Source: GCA-003244245 sp050699715 (GTDB lineage: Bacteria; Actinomycetota; Actinomycetes; Mycobacteriales; Pseudonocardiaceae). Taken from it: a stretch of 64,000 bases of DNA. This document shows, one piece after another, positions 33,641-41,466 of the stretch (positions are counted from its first letter, which is position 1; every line of letters starts with the position of its first letter). The position numbers were made by a program, and so were the translations under genes. The notes under the pieces are model-generated. The model ran no database searches, was not told the DNA's origin, and saw only the letters and a list, made by a program, of their open reading frames with translations. The stretch lies in NCBI GenBank assembly GCA_050699715.1, contig JBOHFR010000020.1, forward strand, positions 7,376-71,375, read 5' to 3'.

Positions 33641-34198
33641 TCACCGAGTCCAGTCGTGTTGCATTTTCGCCTGTGCAACCGCCAGCGTCATCTGACCCGA
33701 GCACACTGCCTGGTGTAGGTGGTCCTCGAGGTCTTCCTGCTCGGTGGTTTTCGCTGTGGGCTGCGGGAAGAGGTTGTTCGGGTCGCGGGGGGCTCCGCCG
33801 AGAGACAGCGGAACTAGGTGGTCTTCTTTGTAGTTCAGGGGTGAGCCTGTTTCGCCGAAGTCACGCATCTGTCGTAGCTTGAGTGCGGTGGTGTAGCTGG
33901 CTGGTGGCTGCACTGTGTCGGTCCACCCCGGCGCGCAGATCGTGCTGTGGATGGTGTCCTGAGTGACGTCCGGGTTGAGGGCACCCGGTGTGCAATGCGC
34001 ATCAGCGCGCCCATCGACCACCCGGCATGACGTGGACGCCAGCACAGTGGGCCCCGCCGTTGACACCCGCCCGGGCGCGGAAGTCGCGGGAGCGAGGCCA
34101 GCGGGAGCGAGGCCAGCGGGGGAGAGGCCGGCGGCAGGAGTGGCGCCGCAGCCAGCCAGCGCCAGCAGCGCAGCCAGACATGAGACTCGTTGGATCAA
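33641..34198 (-). CDS. Lipoprotein with HNH-nuclease-like domain
   Basis: A 185-residue exported protein. TTG 34198 is chosen because AGGAGG lies 8 bases upstream; the earlier ATG is less likely. The signal peptide ends in LLALAGCG, a lipobox. A short Ala/Gly/Pro repeat linker follows (made by repeated 15-base units near 34085-34125). The folded part has paired Cys residues (SCRVVDG, AHCTPG, TICAPG, AVCSGQ) and the motif YKEDHLVPLSLGGAPRDPNN, like the D-H-x-x-P-x-x-x-GG-x-x-x-x-N of HNH nucleases. Surface DNA degradation is plausible but unproven. Confidence 0.65.
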   Translation of the reverse strand: MIQRVSCLAALLALAGCGATPAAGLSPAGLAPAGLAPATSAPGRVSTAGPTVLASTSCRVVDGRADAHCTPGALNPDVTQDTIHSTICAPGWTDTVQPPASYTTALKLRQMRDFGETGSPLNYKEDHLVPLSLGGAPRDPNNLFPQPTAKTTEQEDLEDHLHQAVCSGQMTLAVAQAKMQHDWTR

Positions 34199-34276
34199 GG
34201 TTCCCTCCTCGTCAGATAGCAAGAACGATCCCGCCTCCGGGATAGGAGGGGGTCGCTGAGTCACGGAAACAGCCAC

Positions 34277-34464
34277 CTCCCAGCTGTCAGTCGGCGCCCC
34301 AGCGCGACGGTCGGATCTGTCCTTGACGGCCTGGTACCCGCTTCGGAAACCATGACCCTGAAGGTGGTTGCCGTCAGTTACCCGATCTCACTCAGGAGTA
34401 AACCCCCTCGTGGGCTTCCATCCCGGCACCATTGCGGGCCGCGCGGACTGCACACCAGGTGCGC
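34277..34464. other. Intergenic stretch without recognised features
   Basis: About 190 bases between the nuclease-like lipoprotein gene and the next hypothetical gene. No hairpin or coding signal stands out; 34199-34276 holds the lipoprotein promoter and RBS. Confidence 0.4.
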
Positions 34465-34938
34465 TCAGCCCACCGCGCTCTGGCCGATATCCAGTGGCGG
34501 GCTCCCGTACCGCCGCCACACCCAGTTCAACGTCCTGACAACAGCCTCGATCCATCCCGGCCGACGCACCAGCCAGGTAGGCACCGGCCGTCGCATAGCC
34601 AGCTTCTCTGCCGCCACACATTCCGCCTCGATCAACTCTTCGTAGGCGACGATGGCACGTTCCGTTACTGGCGACGGTGCGAGGCGGCACGGACCGCCAG
34701 TCTCCGGTCTGACGATCGCGTTCGCTAGCCAGCGGCAGGTCATCACCACACCGGCGCCGTACCAGTCCGGTACACCCCGCCGGACTTGTTCGTCGTGGAG
34801 CCGCTCAGCCCGCTGCCACAGCGCAGCGAACTCAGCCTGCGGAACCCGCACGTTGGCCGCCGGAATCTTGGCGATATCCGCAGCTGACACATCCACGCCG
34901 TCGATAATCACACGCTGGGCCGACAATTCCAAGCACAA
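34465..34938 (-). CDS. Conserved hypothetical protein
   Basis: A 157-residue protein. It has a middle motif GVPDWYGAGVVMTCRWLANA, then a helix SPVTERAIVAYEELIEAECV and a Trp-rich end (VPTWLVRRPGWIEAVVRTLN, WVWRRYG). The two Trp/Arg-rich helices could mediate membrane or protein contact. I recall similar proteins in other Pseudonocardiales but no function. It lies directly before repeat copy 3. Confidence 0.55.
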   Translation of the reverse strand: MCLELSAQRVIIDGVDVSAADIAKIPAANVRVPQAEFAALWQRAERLHDEQVRRGVPDWYGAGVVMTCRWLANAIVRPETGGPCRLAPSPVTERAIVAYEELIEAECVAAEKLAMRRPVPTWLVRRPGWIEAVVRTLNWVWRRYGSPPLDIGQSAVG

Positions 34939-35079
34939 ACCCGCAAGTTTTTCCCGATGACACAGCTTCGACCCGCAGTCACCGGGGAATTGCAGAGTGT
35001 GGTGTCAATGCTACTTTGGGGCTACTGTGGAGAAAAACTTTCGCGGGAGCGCACCGAATGAGGCTGACGTGCCGACGGA

Positions 35080-35311
35080 CCGTCGGGATAACGCTTCCGC
35101 CCCTGCTGCCCCATGGGGAGGTGGGGGGATCTGTTGCGGAGTTGCCATCTGTGGCAACTCCGCACGCTGCGACAGTCCTTCCCCGGACCTCACTGACAGT
35201 GACATCGGTACCTGGTGTGGCAGGCATCGGGAGATCGTGGCGCAGGGTGTCGCCCCGGGCAGTAGCTGGCCGCACACTCTCGGCCCACCTATACGATCGT
35301 GAAAAGACCGT
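35080..35311. repeat. Hairpin-bearing MITE-like repeat, copy 3
   Basis: Shares the core of copies 1 and 2. It has a 13-bp perfect hairpin, TGCGGAGTTGCCA (35135-35147) with TGGCAACTCCGCA (35152-35164). Compared with copy 1 one base pair has changed from T-A to C-G on both sides, preserving pairing. The right end reads ATACGATCGTGAAAAGACCGT. The left end is not clear and may be truncated. Same orientation as copy 2. Confidence 0.7.
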
Positions 35312-35578
35312 GGTGCCATGCCATTCAGTCTGCATACATTCAGACTCGGCTGTCTGTGTTATCCGTCTCCTTGCATTGTGGGAGAGTGTCGTGGGGAAAT
35401 TGATGCGCCGAGTGTGAGGCTGCCTCAAGTTCGGCGCAGGCGCGCACCACGGCCGCACGCTCGGCGGAACTGGTGCCGCTGACCGCGAGCTGCACCCGCC
35501 GGGTGGCCTCGGCCTCGTGCCGGATGGCCGTGCGGTGGGTGATCCACCTACGAAGGACGCCGCATTTCCCGCTACAGT

Positions 35579-35598
35579 CGGGAAACTCCGGGAAACTC
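35579..35598. promoter_or_regulatory. CGGGAAACTC tandem repeat upstream of the STAND gene
   Basis: The 10-base unit CGGGAAACTC occurs twice head to tail, ending 18 bases before the ATG at 35617. Its position suits a regulator site or promoter element; no matching regulator is known. Confidence 0.3.
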
Positions 35599-35616
35599 GA
35601 CAGCGGCGAGGGATCA

Positions 35617-37631
35617 ATGCCTGGTGGCCGGCCCCCCGAGGGCAAGCAGCAGCGGTATCCGGAGCTCGAAGAGCTGGCGTTGTGGTTCCGCCAGGCCCTC
35701 GTCGGCGCCGGCTACCGCAGCGTCAATGAGTTTCTCGCACGGGGGCTGTTCGAGAAGAACGCGGTCTACGGGGTCTTCAATGCCGCCCGGCTGCCCCCGC
35801 TGGAATACACCCGGGCCCTGGCCGAGGCGCTGAAGCGCAACCCCGTTCAGGTCGTGCCGATCTGGACGCGCGCCAAGGCGGCGCTGGACCGCGCGACGCT
35901 CGCCACCCTGCGCGCTCAGGCACCTCTAGTTACCTCGTGGGCCGAAATCCCGGTGTCGTCCCCGGCTCTGCGCGATCTTCTGGAGGCCCAATGCGCGTCG
36001 GCCGAGCGCCTGCCCTACGAGCTGCTTGACGTTGCGGAGCCGCCCCTGTCAAGCGTGTACGTGCGCCAGCAGGTGCGAGTCCGAGTGGCGCCTGAGCGAA
36101 GCGAACGAGAGGACCTGACGGCTGGGAGACCCACTGCCGAGGAGTCCCCCGCCTCGAGTGGGCCGCGGCTGGCGATGTCGGTTCCCCACGCGCTGGAGCA
36201 GCACAGCCACCTGCTGGTCACCGGGGAGCCTGGCGCGGGCAAGTCGACCATGAGCAGCTACCTGGCACGTAGCCTGTCCTTGCTCTGGCTGCGGGAGGAC
36301 AGCGCGGTCGACCCACCCATCACCGAGCCGGTGGTGCCGCTGCGGGTGTCGGCCCGTTCCCTAACCAGTCCTTCGCCGAGTTCCTGTCGGCACAATCGCA
36401 CGCAAAAACTATCGGCGACGACTTCGACGAGCTGGACACCTGGATTCGTCGAGGGCTGCGGGAGGCGGAACGGACCTTCGCGTTGTTCACCTTCGCCATG
36501 TGGGCTGACCGGCCGGGACACGACATCAGCATCGTGATCGACCGGCTCTTCGCGCTGGTTCGCAACGTGACTGGTCGCGGGCCCGATGAGGGGTTCGAGG
36601 TGCTCAGTGCACTATTCGACTACCCCGCCGTTCCCGCTCAGTTGGACGCACTGGCTGGCGACATAAACGTTCGACTGTCCTGCCGGGTTTCGGCCTTGGC
36701 AGCGTTCGAGCAGCTACAGGGCGGTGAGCGTGCCCAGCTACTGCTAGCTGAGCTGCTGCCCTCGGTGCATGGCCAATCGCTGCAGCAGTGCGCGCGGATC
36801 GCGGTCAGGCTCGGTTCAGCAGCTATCGATATGACCCGGTGGCGAGCACTCCAGACGGTTGAGGAGCCGTATTCCGACGTGGAGAAGCGAACCACCGCTG
36901 CCGAGGTAATGCGGACTCTCGGCCTGGTGACGAACGTGGCCGACCTGGCACGCTCGGTTCTTGAGGAAACCAGGGCCATCCCTGGACAACTTGAGCGGGC
37001 CACCGAGGCATGGCTGGCCGCGCAAGGCGAAACGGCCGTGCCCGAGATCGCTGCGCTGGCCAGCGGCCGACCCGCGCACGACCATGAGGGCAGAGTTCGG
37101 CTCGCCGCCTTCTTGCACAAGGCAGGCGACGGGAAGACCGCCGAGTCCCTCGCCGGCGCCGTACTGGACAGCGAAGTGACTGACCTGGAGGGCGAGCGGG
37201 CCTGCGCGTTCTGCGCCCGAGGGCTTGTCGCCCACCCCCGGGTCGATGGCAAGGAGCTTTGTGACGCACTGACCGTTCTGCTGTACTTCGAGAGCGCGTC
37301 GGAGGCGCAGTCTGTGGCGGAAGCCGCCTGGACGCATCCCGAACTGAGCTTTGGCCAGCGCAGGCTACTTGTCCGCTTGCTCGCGGCCGTCGGACAGCTG
37401 GACTTAGCCCAGTCGGTCTGGGCTCATCTGCTCACCTGGCAGGGCTACAGCGACGGGGATGATGTCGTCCTGATCGCGGATTTCCTGAATGCGGGCGTGG
37501 AGCAATGGGCGGCAGACCGGATCCGAGAGCTGATCGACGACCCGGCGACAGCTCCGCTGCGCGTGCAGCGGCTACGGCAGATGCTTGCCTGGCTTACGGC
37601 CGGACCTCCATCCTGCGCTGGGAGCCGCTGA
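35617..37631 (+). pseudogene. STAND/NACHT-type NTPase gene, frameshifted with an internal deletion
   Basis: The first part (from ATG 35617) encodes a ~150-residue N-terminal helical domain (ELALWFRQALVGAGYRSVNE) and then a P-loop, HLLVTGEPGAGKSTMSSYLA. At about 36360 the frame breaks. Another frame continues SFAEFLSAQSHAKTIGDDFD, then a long helical C-terminal region of HEAT/TPR-like repeats up to 37631. The Walker B and sensor regions of the NACHT domain are not found in between, so several hundred residues are probably missing. The architecture resembles antiviral or signalling STAND proteins of actinobacteria. Without the NTPase core it is presumably inactive. Confidence 0.6.
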
Positions 37632-37633
37632 CG

Positions 37634-38323
37634 TTAGCCGGTGATGGCGTGGACGGCGCTGATCACGCCTAGGACGGTCATCACCAGCGCGGCGGCACGG
37701 ATGATCCAGGTCAACGGAATCCAGCGCAGCAGCTGCCGGCCACCCAGGATGGCCAGGCCGCCGACAGCCCACAGGCCCAACACCGCGCCGGCTCCGACGG
37801 TGAGCGGATCGTGGTACTTGGCGGCCAGGTTGGCCGTGGCGATTTGGGTGAGATCGCCAAACTCGGCGACGAACAGCACCCCGAAGCTCGTCGCGGCGAT
37901 TTTCCAGAACCCCAGTGGCCGGACAGTGAGTGGGCTGCGGACCTGGGTCAGGCTAGCCGCCGCGCCGTGGCGCCCGGACTCGTCGCCAGCGGACATCGAG
38001 CCCGGTGCCTGTTCCCGCTGCGCACCTGATGACGCGTGGTGATCGTCGGGCCCGCCTCCGCTGTCGCGGCGCAGCATCAGCGCTGCGGCGGCCAGGAACA
38101 GTGCCGCTACGATAGCGTCCACAATCCGGTGCGGTGCCAGGCTCAAGGCGCTGCCTGCGGCCACGGCGATGATCACGTGTAGCGCGAACGCCGCCGCCAC
38201 CCCGATGAACACCGAATCGGGCCGGTAGCGGGTGCCCAGCACCAGACTCGCCAGCGCGGTCTTATCGGGAAGCTCGGCCACGAAGATGATGCCGAACACC
38301 GCGGCCAGCAGGGTCAGATTCAC
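37634..38323 (-). CDS. TMEM165/GDT1 family (UPF0016) cation transporter
   Basis: A 229-residue membrane protein with two homologous halves, each carrying the family E-x-x-D-(K/L)-T signature: VAELPDKTALASLVLG in the first, VAEFGDLTQIATANLA in the second. Six transmembrane helices are visible, with a charged cytoplasmic linker of about 50 residues between halves. The family exports manganese or calcium. GTG 38323 is preferred because GAGGAG lies upstream and the protein then starts VNLTLLAAVF, as in homologues. It converges with the STAND relic, leaving 2 bases. Confidence 0.88.
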   Translation of the reverse strand: MNLTLLAAVFGIIFVAELPDKTALASLVLGTRYRPDSVFIGVAAAFALHVIIAVAAGSALSLAPHRIVDAIVAALFLAAAALMLRRDSGGGPDDHHASSGAQREQAPGSMSAGDESGRHGAAASLTQVRSPLTVRPLGFWKIAATSFGVLFVAEFGDLTQIATANLAAKYHDPLTVGAGAVLGLWAVGGLAILGGRQLLRWIPLTWIIRAAALVMTVLGVISAVHAITG

Positions 38324-38479
38324 CGTGGAGTTCTCCTCGTCGCTGGCCCCGCCCATTGCCGCCATGCTCACACACGATCAGTTGGTCTCGCCACCGCGAG
38401 CCAGCACCTGGGCGAGCGGCGGAGGTTGCTGGGCTACGGTTAGACAACCGCAAGGGGGCCCTAGCCCGGAAGGTGCGAC

Positions 38480-38776
38480 GTGGAGTTGGGTCGTAAGCCA
38501 GAGGAGCTCTCGAAGGAGCAACGCCAGCTGCTTCATCGAGCTCATCAGCGCATGCGCAATGCCTCGCACGCGCTGGAAGCGTTAACGGTGGTCGAGCCGG
38601 TCCGAGGTCGCTGGGTTGCCACGCCCGCTCCCGTCGAGGCTCTCCAGGCGGCCCAGGATGATCTCCATGACGCGTGCCAGGAGTTCTGGCGGGTTCATCA
38701 GGAGCTGCTGTGCTGCGACCTTCCCGCTGGCGCGCTCCGCGCGGAGCTTGGCAAGTCAGAGCCCGGTGAACTGTAG
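38480..38776 (+). CDS. Small helical hypothetical protein
   Basis: A 98-residue, mostly helical protein beginning with GTG (MELGRKPEELSKEQRQLLHR). It contains a central VEPVRGRWVATPAPVEAL turn and an acidic second helix (AAQDDLHDACQEFWRVHQEL). No domain recognised. It is followed by a 165-base region carrying the iron-box-like site. Confidence 0.5.
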   Translation: MELGRKPEELSKEQRQLLHRAHQRMRNASHALEALTVVEPVRGRWVATPAPVEALQAAQDDLHDACQEFWRVHQELLCCDLPAGALRAELGKSEPGEL

Positions 38777-38821
38777 GGAACCAGCCAGCTTGTGCAAAGT
38801 TTGGTCTAAGTCTACCCTCTT

Positions 38822-38861
38822 TCAGGTAAGCCTTACCTTAGTTATAGTGACGTATTGTCAC
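38822..38861 (+). promoter_or_regulatory. IdeR/DtxR-like box and promoter
   Basis: TCAGGTAAGCCTTACCTTA (38822-38840) contains the perfect palindrome AGGTAAG-C-CTTACCT and matches 14 of 19 positions of the IdeR/DtxR consensus. A -10-like TATAGT follows at 38843-38848, so the box would overlap the spacer and block transcription when iron is bound. A further inverted repeat, GTGAC-N5-GTCAC, lies at 38847-38861. Confidence 0.65.
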
Positions 38862-38941
38862 CAGATAGCGGTGCTCGTCGCACGCCGAAGCACCCAAGTA
38901 GGTGATGAGCATGCGGGCCCTATCCACCCGAGGAGGCGAGC

Positions 38942-40198
38942 ATGACCGCCACTCCAGCGTTGTACAACGTCGCTGTGCTGGACATGGACACCCGCAACCC
39001 GGAGGGAGGTAAGTGGTCCAGCCAGCTACACCGAGTTGACTGCTATGCGCTCGGGTCGACCGACCTGACCCGGTATGCGGCACTGATCATCACGCCGACC
39101 GTCGACCAGGAGCACCTCGCGCGGCGGCAACGCGTGATCCGCGACTACCTCGACGGTGGCGGCGTGGTGGTCTTCGGTGGCCACCTGCACCGGGATTGGC
39201 TGCCCGGCGCGTCGGCGTTCGTTCCGCTGACGAACCGGTCGCTGGCCGGTTACCGCGTCGTGGAGGTCGCGGATCATCCGATTTTCCGCGGGATGGGCGA
39301 CGAGTTGACCTTCCGGCGCGGGGTCGCCGGGTTTTTCGCCCGCGGGCATCATCCGATCCCGGCTGGCGCTGAGGTTCTCACCCGGCTTTCCGGCGGCGAG
39401 CCGTCGACCTATCTGGACCGGGTCTCCACCGCGGGCACCATCGTCGTCCAGGCAACCAGCGACCTGCTGAGCTACTGTGGCGAGGCGCTCCTCGACTGGG
39501 CCGTCGCCGAGTCGGTTCAGCGCCGAGCCCAGGCCGCTCACCAGTCGCTTGGGTTGGCCGCCGTCTACGGTGGCATGGCCCAGCACCATCGCACGCTCAC
39601 CGAGCCGAAGTACGCAGTACACCTCACCGGCGGGCTGATTTATCTTCCCGAGCTGGCCGACACCGACCTGACCGCGTACCGCGGGCTACTCATCCCGGAG
39701 CGCTTGCATCGCGGCCTGCTCGACCGCGCCGCTGACCGGATCATCGAGCTGCTCGACGCCGGTGGGACGGTGATCGCATTCAGCGGCGGCGAGCCGATCC
39801 CGGAGTTCCTGCCGGGCGTGTGCTGGCAGCATCGGCCGACCAACTACTGGTGGTGGCTGGAACGTGGCGCCGACCTCGGCGTCCGCCTGACGACCGATGA
39901 GCACCCCCTGTTCCAGCGGCTCACGCTGCGGGACTGCACCTGGCATTACCACGGGGTGCTCGAACCGCCGGATGGCGCCCAGGTATTGGTGGAGCTAGCT
40001 ACCGGTGAAGCGCTTCTCTATGTCGACCGGATCTCCACCGCAGGCACGATCATCGTGTCGACACTGGACCCGATCAGTCACTACGGCGGCTATTTCATGC
40101 CGGCCACCGGCCGGTTTCTCGACGGCTTCCTACCCTGGGTCGCTGATGAGGTCTATCCGGTCATCGCCGGAGGGCGTGGTTCGCGCCGCGAGAAGTGA
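38942..40198 (+). CDS. Duplicated class I glutamine amidotransferase-like protein
   Basis: A 418-residue cytoplasmic protein made of two similar halves. Each has a flavodoxin-like GATase1/ThuA-type core: RDYLDGGGVVVFGGHLHRDW in half one and ELLDAGGTVIAFSGGEPIPE in half two. Each half ends in the same motif: YLDRVSTAGTIVVQATSDLL and YVDRISTAGTIIVSTLDPIS. The usual Cys-His-Glu triad is not evident, so it may be a non-catalytic or atypical member. GGAGG precedes ATG 38942. The IdeR-like box upstream suggests iron-dependent expression. An 11-base tandem duplication covers its stop codon. Confidence 0.6.
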   Translation: MTATPALYNVAVLDMDTRNPEGGKWSSQLHRVDCYALGSTDLTRYAALIITPTVDQEHLARRQRVIRDYLDGGGVVVFGGHLHRDWLPGASAFVPLTNRSLAGYRVVEVADHPIFRGMGDELTFRRGVAGFFARGHHPIPAGAEVLTRLSGGEPSTYLDRVSTAGTIVVQATSDLLSYCGEALLDWAVAESVQRRAQAAHQSLGLAAVYGGMAQHHRTLTEPKYAVHLTGGLIYLPELADTDLTAYRGLLIPERLHRGLLDRAADRIIELLDAGGTVIAFSGGEPIPEFLPGVCWQHRPTNYWWWLERGADLGVRLTTDEHPLFQRLTLRDCTWHYHGVLEPPDGAQVLVELATGEALLYVDRISTAGTIIVSTLDPISHYGGYFMPATGRFLDGFLPWVADEVYPVIAGGRGSRREK

Positions 40199-40240
40199 GC
40201 GAGAAGTGAGTCGGCGGCCATGCATCGTGCGCCCAACGTC

Positions 40241-40405
40241 CTACCTGGCGCCGGCCACCCACATCACCGCCACGAGGATGCCGGCAAGCCCGGCAAGCAG
40301 AGCCACGCCTACCGCCAGCAGTGCCCAGGCGACGGCCCCACCCCGGGGATCGTCTGTGCGGTCCAGCTCCGGCAAGTCGGACGCGAGGTGTTCCGGCTCG
40401 ATCAT
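40241..40405 (-). CDS. Small single-helix membrane protein
   Basis: About 54 residues: an acidic N-terminus (MIEPEHLASDLPELDRTDDP) and one C-terminal helix (AVAWALLAVGVALLAGLAGI). GAGGAGG lies just before ATG 40405, which decides the start. Similar small tail-anchored proteins are common in actinobacteria; function unknown. Confidence 0.55.
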   Translation of the reverse strand: MIEPEHLASDLPELDRTDDPRGGAVAWALLAVGVALLAGLAGILVAVMWVAGAR

Positions 40406-40563
40406 CGCTCCTCCTCGCCGGCCTCCTGCCTGTGGGTCAGGCAAAGACCGCTCAACGCCTCAAAGCTATACCCGCTACTGAACGTGGTGAGACGCGCGTC
40501 GCTTGGTGGCCAGCACTGCTCGCCAACTGCGCCGCGGAACGGGTAAGCCCAGCTAGGGTCCGG

Positions 40564-41040
40564 TCAGCCGCCGAAGGTCTGGGTCCAGTAGAATCTGCCA
40601 GAATCACTACTGGCCAGCGCCAGGCCAGTCTCTGTGAACACGCAATTCAGCATGTTGGCGCGGTGCCTTGGGCTGTGTGCCCAAAAATTCACCGCTGCGT
40701 GAGCGCTCTGGGCCTGGGCGACGTTCTCACCCCACCGTGAATAGCCTAATCCGCCCAGCCGGCTGGCGGACGTGCTGCCGTTAGCCCCGTCGTGACTGAA
40801 GCTGTCGCGATCGGCCTGGTCCTGGCTTTGCTGTTCGGCGGGATTCTGGAGTTTCCGAACGACCCGCAAGGAGACGCATCCGGCCCTGGCCCGTTCCTGG
40901 TTGACCAGCGCGAGTGCCTGGCTCGCGGAAACTGTGCCAGCGGTACCGAGCGCCGCAGCGGTCGGCGTGGCAACGATGGGGCCGGCGCTCGCCGCCATGA
41001 TGACGAGCACTAGGCGGTACTTCCAGGTGCTCTTGATCAC
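40564..41040 (-). CDS. Secreted CAP (SCP/PR1) domain protein
   Basis: A 158-residue exported protein with a signal peptide (YRLVLVIMAASAGPIVATPT) and a CAP domain: ALALVNQERARAGCVSLRVV, SFSHDGANG with the motif His, YSRWGENVAQ with the motif Glu, FWAHSPRHRANMLNCVFTET and a final FYWTQTFG. Bacterial CAP proteins are extracellular with unclear enzymatic roles. GTG 41040 is chosen since it starts right before the signal sequence. Two Cys may form a disulfide. Confidence 0.85.
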   Translation of the reverse strand: MIKSTWKYRLVLVIMAASAGPIVATPTAAALGTAGTVSASQALALVNQERARAGCVSLRVVRKLQNPAEQQSQDQADRDSFSHDGANGSTSASRLGGLGYSRWGENVAQAQSAHAAVNFWAHSPRHRANMLNCVFTETGLALASSDSGRFYWTQTFGG

Positions 41041-41246
41041 CGTACGCTCCGTATCGCCTGGGCTTATTGTCCGCCCTTTATTGTCCGTCCTGCTCAACGA
41101 GCAGCATCACGTCCAGCTGCGGCTCCGGTGGTGGGGCTCCGGTGGTGGGGCGGGTCGGGCGGCAGGTGCCAGCGATCAACGGATTTTACCTGCGGCTAAC
41201 CCAGCTCAGGCCGGGCGGTAACCAGGTGCTCCGTAGTGTCTGTCCC

Positions 41247-41459
41247 ATGACCCCGCAACTCACCCCCGCGTCCGGCCGCGAGGACAACGGCTTCTCGTGG
41301 TCATGCACGGGGAGCAACAGCGCTCATGCCGAGGAGCTTTGCCGTGATCTGGGCGTGTGGCCAGGCGAGTCGGATCCGGCCCGAATGCTGTCTGGGGTGC
41401 TGCTGCTCGTGGCCGCGACGATCACCATGGCGCTGGCGCTGGCGTGGTGGCTGATCTGA
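41247..41459 (+). CDS. Small membrane protein
   Basis: A 70-residue protein with a charged N-terminus containing two Cys (CTGSNSAHAEELCRDLG) and one C-terminal helix (VLLLVAATITMALALAWWLI). It converges with the MFS gene after 7 bases. No family recognised. Confidence 0.45.
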   Translation: MTPQLTPASGREDNGFSWSCTGSNSAHAEELCRDLGVWPGESDPARMLSGVLLLVAATITMALALAWWLI

Positions 41460-41466
41460 GATCCTT

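Noticed and set aside
35340..35645. A minus-strand frame of about 100 codons upstream of the STAND gene
   Set aside because: The middle (AEATRRVQLAVSGTSSAERA) looks helical and could be a gene relic, but there is no start, family or RBS, and it overlaps the STAND gene start.
38847..38861. GTGAC-N5-GTCAC as a GlxR/CRP site
   Set aside because: The spacing between GTGA and TCAC is 7 bases, not the 6 expected for GlxR/CRP sites; kept only as an unexplained inverted repeat.
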